Source: Porogramme epimiltina (Eukaryota > Basidiomycota > Agaricomycetes > Polyporales > Polyporaceae). Taken from it: a stretch of DNA of 64,000 bases. A program made the translations under genes and the position numbers. The notes below the pieces were generated by a model. That model made no database searches and was not told the DNA's origin. It was given only the letters and a program-made list of their open reading frames with translations. Within the stretch, counting starts at the first letter, position 1, and each line of letters opens with the position of its first letter. The stretch is from contig FTLJ01000349.1 in NCBI GenBank assembly GCA_900155495.1, positions 60,737 to 124,736 of the forward strand, read 5' to 3'. Of the stretch, positions 34,588 to 46,805 are shown in pieces.

Positions 34588-36579
34588 GATTTCTGTCTTT
34601 GGGTTTTGTATCGGCGTATTGTTGTACTGTATACTGTAATCTATTTCCTCTTTGCCTCACTTAATTGCGCGATTCAGCCAACTCCATTGGTAGTGAATAT
34701 CAGTACTGCTTCGATGGTACTTGTTCGTTGGCATTATTGATGCCGATCAACTCGGGTCCTGTAATAATTACAGCGGTATACTGTACATTCGTGATTTCGG
34801 TTTTCACCGCGCGCGGTAACGCCTAGCGTGGAGCACATGGGCCACTATGTTGCTTTATGTTCGCCCCACATTCGATGTGAGGATAATGCATACTGATTAT
34901 AAATCTAACTAGAGCTAGAGCTAAACATAGATGTTGTCTATGAGAACGCCTTGCCTGGACAGTGGATGCTTGCCTGCACTACTCAGAGCCGCCTTCGGCC
35001 ATAAATGACAAAGCGCCGCTACCACTGTACACATGACCACCACAACGCCAGGCTCAAAGTTCGCAAAGTTCGCAGCTCCTCAGGCCTGACTCCTTGGAGA
35101 TCGGGTGGCGTGGGGGACGAGGTCTAGACACGGGGGGGAATACTCAGGGGCGCGACTGGAGGAATAGATGTGTACCAGGGCAAGACGCGCCGAAAGCTCT
35201 GGCTGCGTCACGAGGCTCCTCGCCTGTCTCGTGCCACGAAGATACCACGTCGGGACCTGCGAAAGGAAAATGTAAGGGCAGAGCGAGGCGACTGAGTAAG
35301 CTTAGTGGTTGGAAATGAGGTGTTGGTGAGGGCACGAACCGCTTCCACGGCGTATAACGGCCGCTCTGCGCGGAGAGAGAAAAGGAGCGTGCGTGAGGGA
35401 CGGAACTGAACACGATGGCAAACGCACTGCGTAACGCGGTATGCGTCATACGGCCCCGCCGCGGCAGTGATGGCCAAGAGACCTAGCTTGCGAAGTCGCC
35501 CGGCATTGCGTGCTGACCGCCTTGCGCCCTCGCCCCTACGGAGAGATACTTGGGGGAGGTCGGTGCTTTGAGTGCAACAAGGGCAGCGTCAAGGACGTCT
35601 AGCGTGTATTGAACAATGACGAGTTCACGCTCGCGCGCGGCGCGGACGACTATCTTGTTAGAACATGCTTTGGTGCATCAAGGCGTTGATGCCCTTGGGT
35701 GCGGGGATTGGGGGGGGCGTATTGAACCGTTTGGGGGAAAGCGGTCGTGCAGTGCAGCTGAAATCGGGCGGCATGGAGAGCGAGGCAGAAGTGAGAGTTG
35801 GGAGGTCGTGACCGCGGAACGCTTGACATGACATAGGGCCAAGGCGGGCCGACCGTGGGCGCGGCTAGGCACGGTCCTGGATCCTCTCCTTTCCTCGCCC
35901 CCGGTCCAACGTTCAGTGCTCAGTCCTCGACCCGCGACCCGCCTCCGAACGAAGTTTGGCAGCCACCCAGGACAGGGTCTCGTTCCCCACGGCCGAGCTT
36001 CGACGGGGTGGGACTGCGCTACTCGAGCAGCGTTGCCCGCGATCGCGCCGTACCGGGGGTAGGGCACGTCCCCCTGCCGCCGTCGTGGTGCGCCGTCGCC
36101 GCCAGGGCCCGCGCCGCCAGTGCGCAAGCGCTGTCGCCGGACTGTGGGGACTGGTGACGGAGGGTCCCTCGACGACACGAGCCCCCGGCCGGCCGCAGGG
36201 GTCTTCGCTCCCGAAAGCGGCGACTACGCAGCGTCGGTGGTAGGCACTGGAGCACGCCTGCCCGGGCGGCCGGCGCTGCGGTGCGGTGGGTACATAGGGA
36301 CCCCCGCCGGAGTACATATGGGCCCACAAACCCGCGGTGTTGGTACGAGGTGAGCCGCGTCAGCCCCACCGCTTCGTTTTGTGACCGCGTGTGCTTACCG
36401 CGTGTGCATTCAGCTGGGCGAGCGGGCGGACCAGGAGCACCCAGACTTCTTCTGGTGGTTTTTGCGTGAGTGTCTTCGTCTTTTCCATAGTCGCGTTGTG
36501 CGCGGGAGAAGTCGCACACGCCGGAGGAACGACGTCTTGCCGTTTGGTGTGCCGGTTCGGCGGGTTCAACTGCAATGCA
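34588..36579. other. Spacer downstream of H4, no gene seen
   Basis: About 2 kb follow the H4 stop. The first 350 bases are AT-rich, consistent with a 3' UTR and terminator. The rest is GC-rich and carries open frames on both strands (up to 166 codons) without splice or family support. No gene is assigned. Confidence 0.45.
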
Positions 36580-37012
36580 ATGCCTCTAACAGATGCTCTT
36601 GCAGACGCAGCTCGCGAGAACTTACCACCTGTAATGCTAGAATACGAGCTAGCTCCCCCCGAAGCGCGACACGTTGCTCACTGCTTCGTGTCCCATGATG
36701 GGACGAGAGGTAGGGCACGGGTCAAGCCTAATTCGCTCCTACGTCATGGTAAGTACGGTTGGCGCCGCGGAGGACAACGCATCTGGGCCCATGCCTCGGG
36801 GACAACCGTGCTATCGTGTCTAATAACAGAGCCCAAATACGGCGCTCGCTCAAGCGCGGAGGTATGTTTGATTAGCGTTGGTGGAATGGGGCGTCAGTGT
36901 CAGGCTGGTGTCTCCACTCACTGGTCGACACATCCTTCGTCATGGTGTATTGATTTTCTTCGGGATTTAGAAGGCCAACGGCGTCTTGGGTCTCCCACCT
37001 GGCCGTAGATAG
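36580..37012 (+). CDS. Small predicted protein, possibly dsRBD-like
   Basis: Exons at 36580-36709 (or extending to about 36749), 36830-36861 and 36971-37012 keep one frame and give 67-80 residues: MPLTDALADAAREN, EYELAPPEARHVAHCFV, PKYGARSSAEKANGVLGL and a short basic end. The order YEL-x-PP-x-H-x3-FV, then a glycine segment, then a short helix with basic residues recalls a double-stranded-RNA-binding fold; small stand-alone dsRBD proteins exist in basidiomycetes. The match is loose and the basic KKxAK helix is not clean. Donors GTAAGT (near 36750) and GTATGT support splicing. Treat this as a hypothesis. Confidence 0.3.
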
Positions 37013-38361
37013 GGAAATAGGGATCGACGGGCGTACCCCGAATGGCCTTCCTGCGGTACGCGCGCCTGGCGCCTGCCCAAGTTGGTGCAAATCGGAGCAC
37101 TGAATGGGCGGTCGCGCGCAGGCGACGAGTTGGACATTTGTGCTGGTATTCTTGCGGTTCGTGGGTGAGCGCAAGGGGGAAGAATGTACCATGAGCAGAG
37201 AGGGTTGGAGGTGGGGATGATAGTGGAGGTGAGTCCGGACTCCGCAGTGGCACCCAGGTTGCTTGTTCTGGCGCGCTCGGGCGGGCGAGTGCAATCGCTG
37301 GCCGAAGTGCGTTGCGGGCGATATGTATCTCGACGACGGCCACACCCTCTCCACCATCGCGCTATTGTCTCGCCGCTTGTCGTACGTGCTCCGACTCGCC
37401 CTCAATCTCAGCCGGACTCTCTACGCGCAGGTCAGATAGGAACATGACGTGAAATTCGCTACACAACGCCCTCAGCCCCTCACATATGTCTTCATCCACA
37501 CGGCGCGCGAGCGACAATCGTTAGCACAACATACGGAGGCTCAGCGTCGAGCCCTCGCCCCACCAGTCTGTCAGTGCGGGGGGTCTGAGGGCCCTCCCGA
37601 GGTCAACAAGGTCTGCCCCCTTTCCCTTACTGCACCTAGTTCTGCCCCCCCCCCCCTTCCCCTGCTCCTAGTCCCTGGCGTTACGCCGACTTATCGGTTC
37701 CGCTCGCACCCCAGGCCCCTGCAGAACCCCCCGATGTACTCCTAATGTGCTCGCAATGCGGCCCCCGCTTTGGCTCTGCGCACCGAAACCATATCCTCGC
37801 CGTCTTGGGCCTTGGCTCTTCGACGATCCACCCAACTGGCCCCCGCACCCACCCATTCGGCCGTGCCGTTGTCCCTGATGGGTGTGTGCAAGGCCGCGCA
37901 TCGTCGCCCTAGATCTTGGCAGCCCGCGGAGTCCTACGCGATGCCGTCTAGAGTTGCGGCCACGCAGCAAAGATGCTTCAGACGGGAGGCCGTCCCTGAA
38001 ACCCTTCCGCCACCCCTGCTCCCATACACACATACCTCCCCGAGTTATATGCCGTAATCTCCCCTCGAGGACACGCCGCGGAGAGTTCTACAGTGTGCTA
38101 TAGCCGACGGAAACCTATTCACACTACGGGATCCTCCACCCTGCATCCGGCTTCTGCTCATACGCACACTTATCCCCGCCGTTGCGGTCAGCCTTCTCCC
38201 AATGCAGACCGTGCCGACGCAGGTCGCCGTCGTCCGACATAGTATCTGTATAGCATTCATGTACAGGGCGCAGCACAGCAATACATCGTACATGATACCC
38301 TAAACAGCAGCTCTAGAGCTCCCGCCCAGGCCCGCCACCTGACAGCACCCGCACACGGCCC
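37013..38361. other. Spacer, no gene seen
   Basis: GC-rich sequence with a C tract of at least ten bases near 37646. Open frames on both strands lack support. It includes the 3' flank of the Nup85 gene. Confidence 0.5.
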
Positions 38362-41059
38362 TCAGTAGCTCCACCCGCTCGTCCGTCCACCGACATCGAT
38401 CATCCCGCACCGCGCATAGTACCTTGCCAGGGCGAGCCGGACGGTCTGGAGCCGCTGCAGCGCAAGCTTCTCCCCGCCCTTGACGGCCCTCGCCAGCACC
38501 TTCAGGTAGTCCTCCGCCCCGCCCTGCGCGACCGCGGCGTGCACGGCCTCGAGGCGCCGGAGGAGCGCACACGCGTCCGCGGGGCTGAAGAGCATGCGCT
38601 CGTGCGCGAGCAGCGGAGCCGCGTCGCACAGCACGGGCGCCCACCACGCCGCGGGCGCGAGCTCGTCGCGGAGGAGCGCGACGGCGTCCGCTGCCGCCGC
38701 CGCGGCGTCGCCCGTCGCGCGCCGGCGGTGGAACTCGGCGAAGCGCACGGCGAACTGCAGCCGGTGCGCGAACACGGCGGGGGCGCGCGCCGTGGGCGCG
38801 TCGAGCGCGAGCTTGTGCAGCGAGGGCGCGATGTCCGCGACGAGCTCCGCGAACTTGCTTGGCCCTGGTGGGGGCGGACGGAGGCGGGGATCAGGCGGGG
38901 GTAGAGGACGGATATAGCGAAACGGGACGTGCCTTGGACAAGGTACTCCTCGAGCACGAGGTCGACAACGCGCCCGAGGCCTGGCCAGTCCTCTGCGGAC
39001 GTGTAGTATGACACGGCGAGGCCGTAGTCCTTTTCTCGTATGAACGTCTGTGCCGCTATCTGATCGGCCGCCGCGCAGGAGTACATGATTTAGCGAACAG
39101 ACCGGGGTAGACGATTCACAGCAAGGGACACATACCCTGCACACTGCCCGCCTAACCTCCTCTCGCCCGTACTCGCGGCACGTCTCATTGACGCTTCTCA
39201 GCACCTCGGAGAGCTGTCCGTTATGAAGTAGGTTCGCGTCCTGGCTCGCCCCGGCGGGTTCCGACTGCTTCTGAAGCCGGAGCGGAACGCGGACAAGGAC
39301 TTCGTCTGCCATGTCCTGGCCTATTTTCCCACAGGAATACATGTACGCGACTGCAATTTGCCATAGACCAGGGTCCGACTGGAGGTATTCTGCATAAGTG
39401 AGGAGATAGTGCTGGCGCAATGAGAAGTCGGAACTGGAATCCCTTCATTAGTGAGAACAGGTGACTGTTGGCGAAAACAGCGTACTCGTCCGCCTCGGCA
39501 TCTATGAGTTCGATGGGTTCCATGAGGTCCGCAAGGTGGGCCGCCAACCAGATGTCGACTTGTTCCGCTGAAGCAAGCACTTCGGCAGGCCGACCTAGGA
39601 AAAGTGCCGAGAAAACCATATCTTCCCTATCCGTCGGGTCTGGAGGCATCTCGTCTAGGATCTGCCCCACCACCTCCCTGCAGAGTTCTGAACGTCAGCT
39701 GCCAGAAATTCGATGGACTAGAAGCGGCGTGCTCACGGGAGATCTCTTCTCTGCAGACGTGTGTCGACAAATATGCCCCAAGCTGCACAGACCTCCTTCC
39801 AATCCGCGCCGAGATCTGCACAGACCTTCTTCACAACGTCGGGGCGGCCCTCAAGAATGCCGACTATGTCGCTTAGCCGGTCCCACCAGTTCTCGAACCC
39901 GTCATCGCGCTCGCTCTCGGGCACGCGGTCGAGTTCGATCCGAAGCGTCTTAACTTTGTCGTGCCACCGGCGCGAGGCTACGGCAAAGTCACGCTCTCGA
40001 TCGAAGTCGCGTAGGCGTGGGTGTTTTGTGAGCAGTGGCGACAGCTGTTGTGCCAATGGCTGGAGGTACATCGAAGGGTGGCTGGAGAGCACGTCGAGAA
40101 AGAATGCGGAAGCCTTGGAGAGTCCACGAAGGGAAGTCCTGTTGATAGCGAGTAAATTCGTTGCAATGTAGTAGAGCTGGGAGGTTTATATCGCACCTTG
40201 TGAGATATGGCCAGAAGTTGGGATCTTCCCAGGGACGCTCTTGGGCACTGAGTTCGTCACCTTCTTGAGTGGAAGGTTCAATGAAATGAGTATTGAGCCA
40301 TTCCATGAGCTCATCCCCAACGGGAACATCTTGGAAACCAGGTTCAGGCAGGTAGAGCAGGACGAATGCTGAGAAGCATGTGTAAAGCTTTCTATAGTGC
40401 TCGGCTTCAAATTGGAGAGGCTCTGAACGTGTTGTAATCTTTATGACACGTGGTTTCAGTGAAACGCCACAACGCACCCCCACAGAACGTACCAAGGCAT
40501 GCATGCAGCATTCTTTACAAAAGTTGACGTAGTCGTTGCCTAGCTTATGCATCACCCCCATCGCTTCGTCGCTCTGACCACTGCCAGAGAGCTCCTAAGA
40601 ATGCTATCATGCGCACAAAAGCCGGTGTACTCACAGATCAACGCCTTTTGTACGCAGGTCCTTGAGGAGGTTTTGTACGGCCGCGAAGATGATCAAGGTA
40701 TCTGTAACGAACTAGGGCATGCTCCGTATAGTCCAGCGGATATGGGACATTACGACTTACCACTCTACGCTCTGAACGTGGAGGTTCCACTGCGCTTGTA
40801 AGATATATTTGTTGGCTTTTGGTCGGAGTGGCACCAGAGCGGGAAGATTGAGGATCGACCTGTGTGTACCCGCGAGTTTACGGAGAGTCCAGGAATGGAT
40901 CCAGTAGTAACATACATTCGGGGCAACATACATTGCTGCTGTGCCATCTCTGGGCGAGACCGTCAACCCCAATGTCCTCCCAGACTGTTCGAATTCCTTC
41001 GCCGCGCCTTGTTCGAAAAGTGGAGGGACTAAATGACCCATTGGCTTGAGGGCCAGCAT
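38362..41059 (-). CDS. NUP85: Nucleoporin Nup85 homologue
   Basis: This encodes a helical scaffold nucleoporin of the Y-shaped (Nup84/Nup107) complex that coats the nuclear pore. The start ATG at 41057-41059 leads to an N-terminal beta-rich segment (VSPRDGTAAMYVAP), then helical exons: TLIIFAAVQNLLKDLRTKGV, CFSAFVLLYLPEPGFQDVPV, ELMEWLNTHFIEPSTQEGDE, PSMYLQPLAQQLSPLLTKHP, ENWWDRLSDIVGILEGRPD, LSALFLGRPAEVLASA-like repeats, GLWQIAVAYMYSCGKIG, and AAQTFIREKDYGLAVSYYTS. The order matches the ACE1 helical stack of Nup85, and the segment around WQIAVAYM is typical. The C-terminal exon is extremely GC-rich and Ala-rich and ends GGRTSGWSY at about 38362 (plus or minus two bases). Around ten exons; total length about 700 residues, slightly shorter than many fungal homologues. 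Confidence 0.87.
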
Positions 41060-41584
41060 TTTGATAGGTGTACGGATGCTCAGGTGAAGTAGTCGGAATA
41101 TGGGGTACACGCAGGTGCAAGGGGACGCGTACAAGGGGAGGAGGCTGAGCCCAAAGGACAGGAAGGGCAACGCGGAGGAGTTGACGCATCACGTGCCTGT
41201 GGACGCGTCTTCGACGCGCATCTTGGGATGTGCGCCTAAGATGCCGCCAGTGGGTCCGCGACTTTGCTTTGACCATCGCCGCGATTAATCATGGGCCTGA
41301 TTCAGCCAACATCCGCTCTGGCTACCTCACAAAGACAGGGTTTGATCCGGCGTAGCTTTCTCGATCTGGCGAGTGAAGTTGCAAATCTACACGGTGCAAG
41401 CTTACTTGGGACTGATAATAACATTCTAGTACTATAGGCAAAGGCATTCCGAATCACACCAGTCAACGACGAAGAGGCTGTCGTATGGATCCACCAGGGC
41501 CACTGTGCATGCATTTCGTGTTTCTTCCCGCCACTTTCGAGAACCCTCTGCTCGCGGAAACCCCGCATTGCGGCTACAATGCCG
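41060..41584. other. Short spacer, no gene seen
   Basis: This is the Nup85 promoter and the 3' flank of cysteine-rich copy B. No coding block is supported. Confidence 0.5.
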
Positions 41585-42008
41585 CTACCCTGGTCCATAG
41601 TTGGCGACAAGATAGCGGAACTCTATCCCTCCTGTGTTCTGGATGCCTGGGTGCTCCCCGGCCCCACGACGGTTTGCTTGGCATGGGGCGCAAACAGCTG
41701 GCAGCTGGTCCATGATCAAGTGGTGACTCTCTGTTTGACTGCAGTCACCGCCGGTACGAGTTAGTGTATGCCTGGACATGTAGCTGAAATATTGTACTTA
41801 CGTTCCGACACACAGGGTCGCGCATTCGTGCTCCTCTGTGTTGTGCCTATCGCTCAGTCTGCACTTGGTGCGTAGGCAGTCCACCTATTGGACAAGTAAG
41901 TGCTCGTCCCTTGGTATAAGAGTATCAATCAATACGTACGTTCTGTCGGCCAGTGTTCTCCCGCCATCCGCACGCCCACTCCTTATACGTGACGATGCTG
42001 TAGCACAT
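41585..42008 (-). CDS. Small cysteine-rich protein, copy B
   Basis: Three exons encode about 100 residues starting MCYSIVTYKEWACGWRENTG at ATG 42006-42008 and ending in NYGPG before TAG 41585-41587. GT-AG introns follow the blocks ending GRQN and CVGT, at the same codon places as in copy A (6134-6538). Shared features are the CGWRENTGR block, D-C-x4-K/R-C-R-L-S, H-x-C-x3-x-C, HHLIM-x2-LP, a CxPC pair and an NTGG segment near the end. Copy B carries ECATLC where A has NCEEDC, and CAPC where A has CQPC. Conservation of Cys and His while the rest drifts indicates selection on a metal-binding or disulphide fold. The function is unknown. Confidence 0.77.
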
Positions 42009-42844
42009 CTCTGTTCTTAGCCTCCAACGCGGTAGTGCACAGTGTGGAAGACGAGGGCGAGGTAAGAGGTGTGGGTGTGGCTTGCCTGTATGAGTGTCGT
42101 CCTTTATCTACTTATATCTCTTCCCCCAGGCCGTGAGCTTCGTGGCGTAGACACGCCTGACCGCCGCTCACGAGCCAGTTTGGTAGATTCATACCGGTGC
42201 CCCTGGCTCCTGTAAGTTCTCCGGCATTGGTACATTTGGTAAATGCGTTTTCGCTGGTAGGGGTAATTGCTAAATACGCTTCGCCCTCAGCGGGGCCCGT
42301 CGCGTGCCGGTGTTCGTCAAACAAGCTATGGAACTTCCAACAGCACTCGGGAACCCGATCTTAGATCGTATGAAGAGTGCCGTGTCCCGAATGCCACGCT
42401 GCTGCCCTCGAAGCTATTGGCTCCTCCGAAATGCGCGCACCGGGCCCGCTCCGAGGTGGCCCTTTGCTGCCGAGCTGCCGCAGGTAAGCTTCAGCTGGTC
42501 CGATCAGCCGCAAATTGCAATGTTATTGACCGAACCCCCCTACTACCTCAGGAACCACAGTACCTACAAGACGATGCCTCGGCACCGGTCAAATTTAGTT
42601 CTGCAAAATTGGGTGAATAGATGGAAGGATGATCAGCCGTGCCCCGCGCTTACATACCGACCGTGCTATGTGGAGCCCGGACGTGCTGACACCTGGGTAC
42701 GGCGTATGTCCTCGGTGTCGAACGTCAGAACCCAGGCTGTCAAAACTTGTAAAGACAATCAGTTCCTAGAAGCCCGTTCGCGCCCCGCCCTCGGCGCCGG
42801 TGTGCTATGTATCTGCCGTGACACTGGGCGCCAGCGCGCTTCGA
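42009..42844. other. Divergent spacer, no gene seen
   Basis: This is the divergent spacer between cysteine-rich copy B (minus) and the small basic protein (plus). A 208-codon plus-strand frame (42304-42930) overlaps the start of the next gene in another frame and has no family match. Confidence 0.4.
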
Positions 42845-43236
42845 ATGTCCTCCAGTCAGCCTCCAATTTCAACGATTTTCCCCTTTCGAGTGGCCCCATC
42901 ATACATATTATCAGTTTGGCGCATACTTGAGAAAGCTCTCGGCAACCTTCTGGGTAAGAATCATGAATCTGTCTAGGATAATTATTTACTTTGCAGGGTT
43001 CTTCAGAGATGGAGCACTGAGAACGATCCGCGAGGGAGTGGAGCTGGTGGGACAGCTCCGAAGGCATCTGCGGAGCACATTCAGGGCGATGTGAGTACTC
43101 ATCTTGAACCCCGATGGTTGGTAATACGGGCGATTGAGTGTACAGGCACGCTTGGGCAACTAGGTCACTCCTTCCGTCACTACAGACGCAATCGTCTTCA
43201 TTACAACGCTCCAGAACTCATAGAGCTCGGAATTAA
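42845..43236 (+). CDS. Small amphipathic basic protein, unknown
   Basis: Three exons (42845-42953, 42997-43090, 43146-43236) join in frame to 97 residues: MSSSQPPISTIFPFRVAPSY, ILSVWRILEKALGNLLGFF, RDGALRTIREGVELVGQLRR, HLRSTFRAM and a Ser/Arg tail ending RARN before TAA. Introns are 43 and 55 nt with GTAAG and GTGAGT donors. The middle forms a long amphipathic helix with regularly spaced Leu/Val and Arg, and the tail is basic. This could suit membrane-surface or mitochondrial association, but no family is recognised and no homologue is seen in the window. The first intron is short for this genome. Confidence 0.45.
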
Positions 43237-44697
43237 GAGACTGACTGGCTGTCATGTGCTTGCTTGGGCCCCGTGAGGAGACGTTTGTATCAATCGATAT
43301 CGGACGACTCCGTGCCTGCAGGTCTTAATATCCGATATATTCTAAACCTTGTGTTCAAAATGGAAATTCTCTCTCAGTTCGGAGGGTGACAAATAATGTT
43401 TAACTGTCCCGGGCCTGTCCATGCTCCCTTGTTTTTCTATCACCTTCTCAGAGACGGGCATAATGATATAGTGTAGCACGGCGCGGTCGTACTACTTACT
43501 CCGGCTTCAGCAGACGCGGCCGCGGCTGTTCCATGAGATGGCCTTTGTCTCGGAACCATGACTGTGAGATCACTGAACTTGTATGGAGATACTGATCATC
43601 TATCATACCTCTGAGAGCCATCCCGAGCGCACGATCCGAAATAGCGCAATATGCCGTAGGCCGTCCTGTTTATGTTGAGAGGACGGTAGTAACAACAGGC
43701 ACTATAGTGAGTGATTAAGATCAGACTTGGCGCTCTGTCGACATCGTATCCCAACGATCGTATCTTGCACAGCGTCTAGATGATGCTCCACATGCCACAC
43801 ATCCGAACAAAAGTGGCACCCTACTCACGGTGAGTAATTTGGTATATGGTGAGCGGTAGAGTGGTCAGGCGACGATAAGAAAAAGCAAGGAGAGAGATGA
43901 CGTCATCTGTTGATGGCGGACATAACACGAGCGCCCAATCGCTGGAGACTGCTTAAAGAAACTGTCGTTCGAGTTTGTTACCTCACAACCAACATGCCTC
44001 CATAGCGATGTCGGGGCTGGCGGGCGCGGTGCCGCCTTTTTCCCTCTCATCTCCGAATACACTCGTTGGGGCTGGGGACTCATCACTTCTACGTCGTCTC
44101 ACCGGCTTTTGGAATATTTCAACAGAAGCCGGATTTTTAGCGTCAGGATCCGAAGCATATAGGGCTCGTCGAACGAACGCGCTGTCAACGCGGTCCTCTT
44201 CAACATCTACGCCGATCAAGCTGCTACCAAGACAGACCGCCGCGGTCTGTAAACTCGCCCTCACGTAAATCCTACCACGTCCTCTCGTCCGCCCCGCTCG
44301 CCAACAGCGCGTGAGATCGGTTAGCGGCTTCGGTCCCGGGCTAGCCCCCACTCCCCGCGGAAGCCACGCAAGGGACAATACGGACGACTATCAACGTGCC
44401 TTGCCACTCGCGGTGGACTCCGCCCGCGCCCTCCACTCGCCGCTCACCGCCCGGTCTACTACTTGATTAGCCGTGTGCGTCTTGTTTCTCAACCCCCAAC
44501 ACCGCCCACGCCCCCCAGCGGTATTTTAGACAGACGCGAGCGGAGCCGGTGTAGGTCGTTCCTCTTTTCTCGTTCTACGTGTCCCTCACTGATCGGTACC
44601 ATCCACACGCTCTCTCCTCTCGCAACATCAATAACGGCGACGTGTAGGACGCGCTGGGCCACATCCACTCTCTGTAGCACTCACGACTGTCACGGAC
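43237..44697. other. P450-B upstream region
   Basis: Upstream region of the second P450. Overlapping open frames on both strands at 43.9-44.4 kb look protein-like in three frames at once, so none is called. Pyrimidine-rich sequence near 44.5 kb fits a leader. Confidence 0.45.
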
Positions 44698-46805
44698 ATG
44701 GCCATTCAGTGGTTGGTGCTGATCCTCGCGGGCACGATCGTGCTCGTGAGCGCGTATTCGCGCAAGCAGGCACGGCGGCATCTCCCGCCTGGCCCCCGGC
44801 CTCTGCCTCTCGTGGGGAATGTACTCGATTTCCCCCGCACACATCTCGGACGGGATTTCCGAAACCTCTCCGATGAACACGGTGAGCATAGCGGCCTGAC
44901 TGGCAACTCACCGTACTCCGATATTGACTGATGCGATTGTGGCGCAGGCGACGTTGTATACTTGAAGGTGCTCGGGCAGGAGATCATCGTTCTGGGCTCG
45001 TACCAGGCGGCTTGCGATATACTTGAGAAGCGGTCTGGGATCTATTCTAACCGGCCAGAGTCTGTGATGGTTAAGCTGTAAGTGAAGCATATATTGTGTT
45101 GTACGCTGTGTGGGCTAATCGGCGCGGTGCATAGCACGAACCTCGACTGGATTTTCGTCTTCCAGAACCACACGATTGAGTGGAGAAGGTACCGCAAGGC
45201 ATTCCACACCCAGTTCATGGCGTCGATGCTGCCCCAGTACTTCAACATTCAAACTGAAGTCACTCAGCATCTCCTCCAGAACCTCCTCGCAGATCCCGAA
45301 CATTTCTCCAACCACATCAAATTGTGCGTGCTATGTCTGCTCCCGCGTCTTGACGCCCCGGCGGCCGATCCGGACGCCCAGATGGTAGGCTAGTAACTGA
45401 CGTTTTGTGTTTTGGCGTTGACAGCGCCTTCGCCGCCGTGATCCTGCGGGTCGTCTACGGCGTGGACCTCACACACGGAGACACGCGCCACTACACGCTC
45501 GTGAAGGAGCTTGCCGAAATTGCGGAGTCCATCAGCACCCCCGGAAAACACGTTGTCGAGGCCTTCCCTAGCTTGCAGCGCCTGCCTCGTTGGGCCCCGG
45601 GCGCCGGGTTCCAAAAGATGGCCGCGGATTGGAAGAAGGAGATCGTGCATATACGCGACCAGCTCTTCGACACGGCAAGGGACACGATGGTGAGTACACT
45701 CTTTGAATTCTCTGAGCGTCCGTGGAGGTCGGGGTGGCGGCTTACTGCCGCTATCGGGGCGGGGAAACACAGAAGCAAAGCGGAATTAAGGAATCGGTCC
45801 TTACGCGCCTGATGGAATCCGGAGAGGACGAGGAGTTGGTGCGGAATCTCGCCGCCACGATGTACGCGGGTGAGTGTTTCACCTCTTCTTGGCTATTAGA
45901 GAGGCCTCATATTCTTCTCGAATGCAGCTGGCGCGGATACCGTGCGTCTATGAGCCCTGGTTGTTATCAGCTGATCACTGACAGCCCACAACTTGTCATC
46001 GCACAGACTAACTCCTCGGTCCACGCCTTCGTTTTGGCAATGGCCAAATATCCCGAGGCCCAGAAGAGGGCCCAGCAGGAGCTCGATGCGGTTATCGGTC
46101 CCGACCGGTTACCACGTTTTTCGGACCTGCCGTCATTGCCGTACATGAACGCTCTCATTCGTGAGGTCTTCCGCTGGCACATCGTAGCGCCCATCGGGGT
46201 TCCGCACCGTGCAGAACAGGATGACGAATATAATGGGTATCTGATTCCCAGTGGCGCTGTCGTAATGGTAAACCAATGGTAAGTGCTGCTGCGTATCTCC
46301 GGAAAGCACAGCAGGGCTGATGGCGCGGGCGCAGGGCTATCTCACGCGACGAGATGATGTACCCGGAGCCCGAGGAGTTTCGCCCTGAACGGTTCCTGAA
46401 AGATGGGAAGTTCAGTACAGAAGGGCTGCTCGACCCTTACGATTACACCTTCGGCTTTGGGCGCAGGTACGTGATCGGCTATAGTGCGATGAAGGCCGCT
46501 TCTTTAACCAGGGTGTGACCGGTCAGGGTTTGCCCCGGGAAAGCCTTCGCGGAATATTCCATGTTTATCTTCGCTGCGGCCATGCTCCACACCTTCGACA
46601 TCCGCGCGCCTCTAGACGAGCATGGGAAACCGAAAAAGCTGGACGTATACATGGGGAGTGCTCTCGCCGTTTCGTGAGTGTCTGACTTCCTCGTCTACTT
46701 AGGCGTCGCTTACATGTTCACAGGCATCCGGATCCGTTTGAATGCCGCATCGTGGTTAGGGACCAGCATAGACAGGAGCTGATTCAGTCTGCCACCACTG
46801 CTTAG
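44698..46805 (+). CDS. Cytochrome P450 monooxygenase, copy B
   Basis: This is a microsomal haem-thiolate monooxygenase paralogous to 10235-12342. An N-terminal anchor (LVLILAGTIVLVSAY) is followed by the hinge HLPPGPRPLPLVGN. Further exons give DVVYLKVLGQEIIVLGSYQA, WRRYRKAFHTQF (C-helix, haem propionate contact), the I-helix AGADT, the K-helix EVFR within ALIREVFRWHIVAPIGVPHR, the RPERF motif and FGFGRRVCPGKAFAEYSMFI with the haem-ligating Cys. It ends LIQSATTA before TAG at 46803-46805. About nine introns sit at the same places as in copy A. All motifs are intact, so an active enzyme is expected; the substrate is unknown. The next gene (uL23m) follows within 350 bp on the same strand. Confidence 0.93.

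Noticed and set aside
36872..37405. 177-codon minus-strand frame
   Set aside because: No domain, no splice support, and it overlaps the 3' exon of the plus-strand candidate.
42304..42930. 208-codon plus-strand frame
   Set aside because: It overlaps in another frame the first exon of the small basic gene at 42845, has no family match, and its composition looks like untranslated GC-rich sequence.
43922..44280. Protein-like plus-strand frames upstream of P450-B
   Set aside because: Three frames plus the opposite strand read plausibly at once, so the appearance is not informative.
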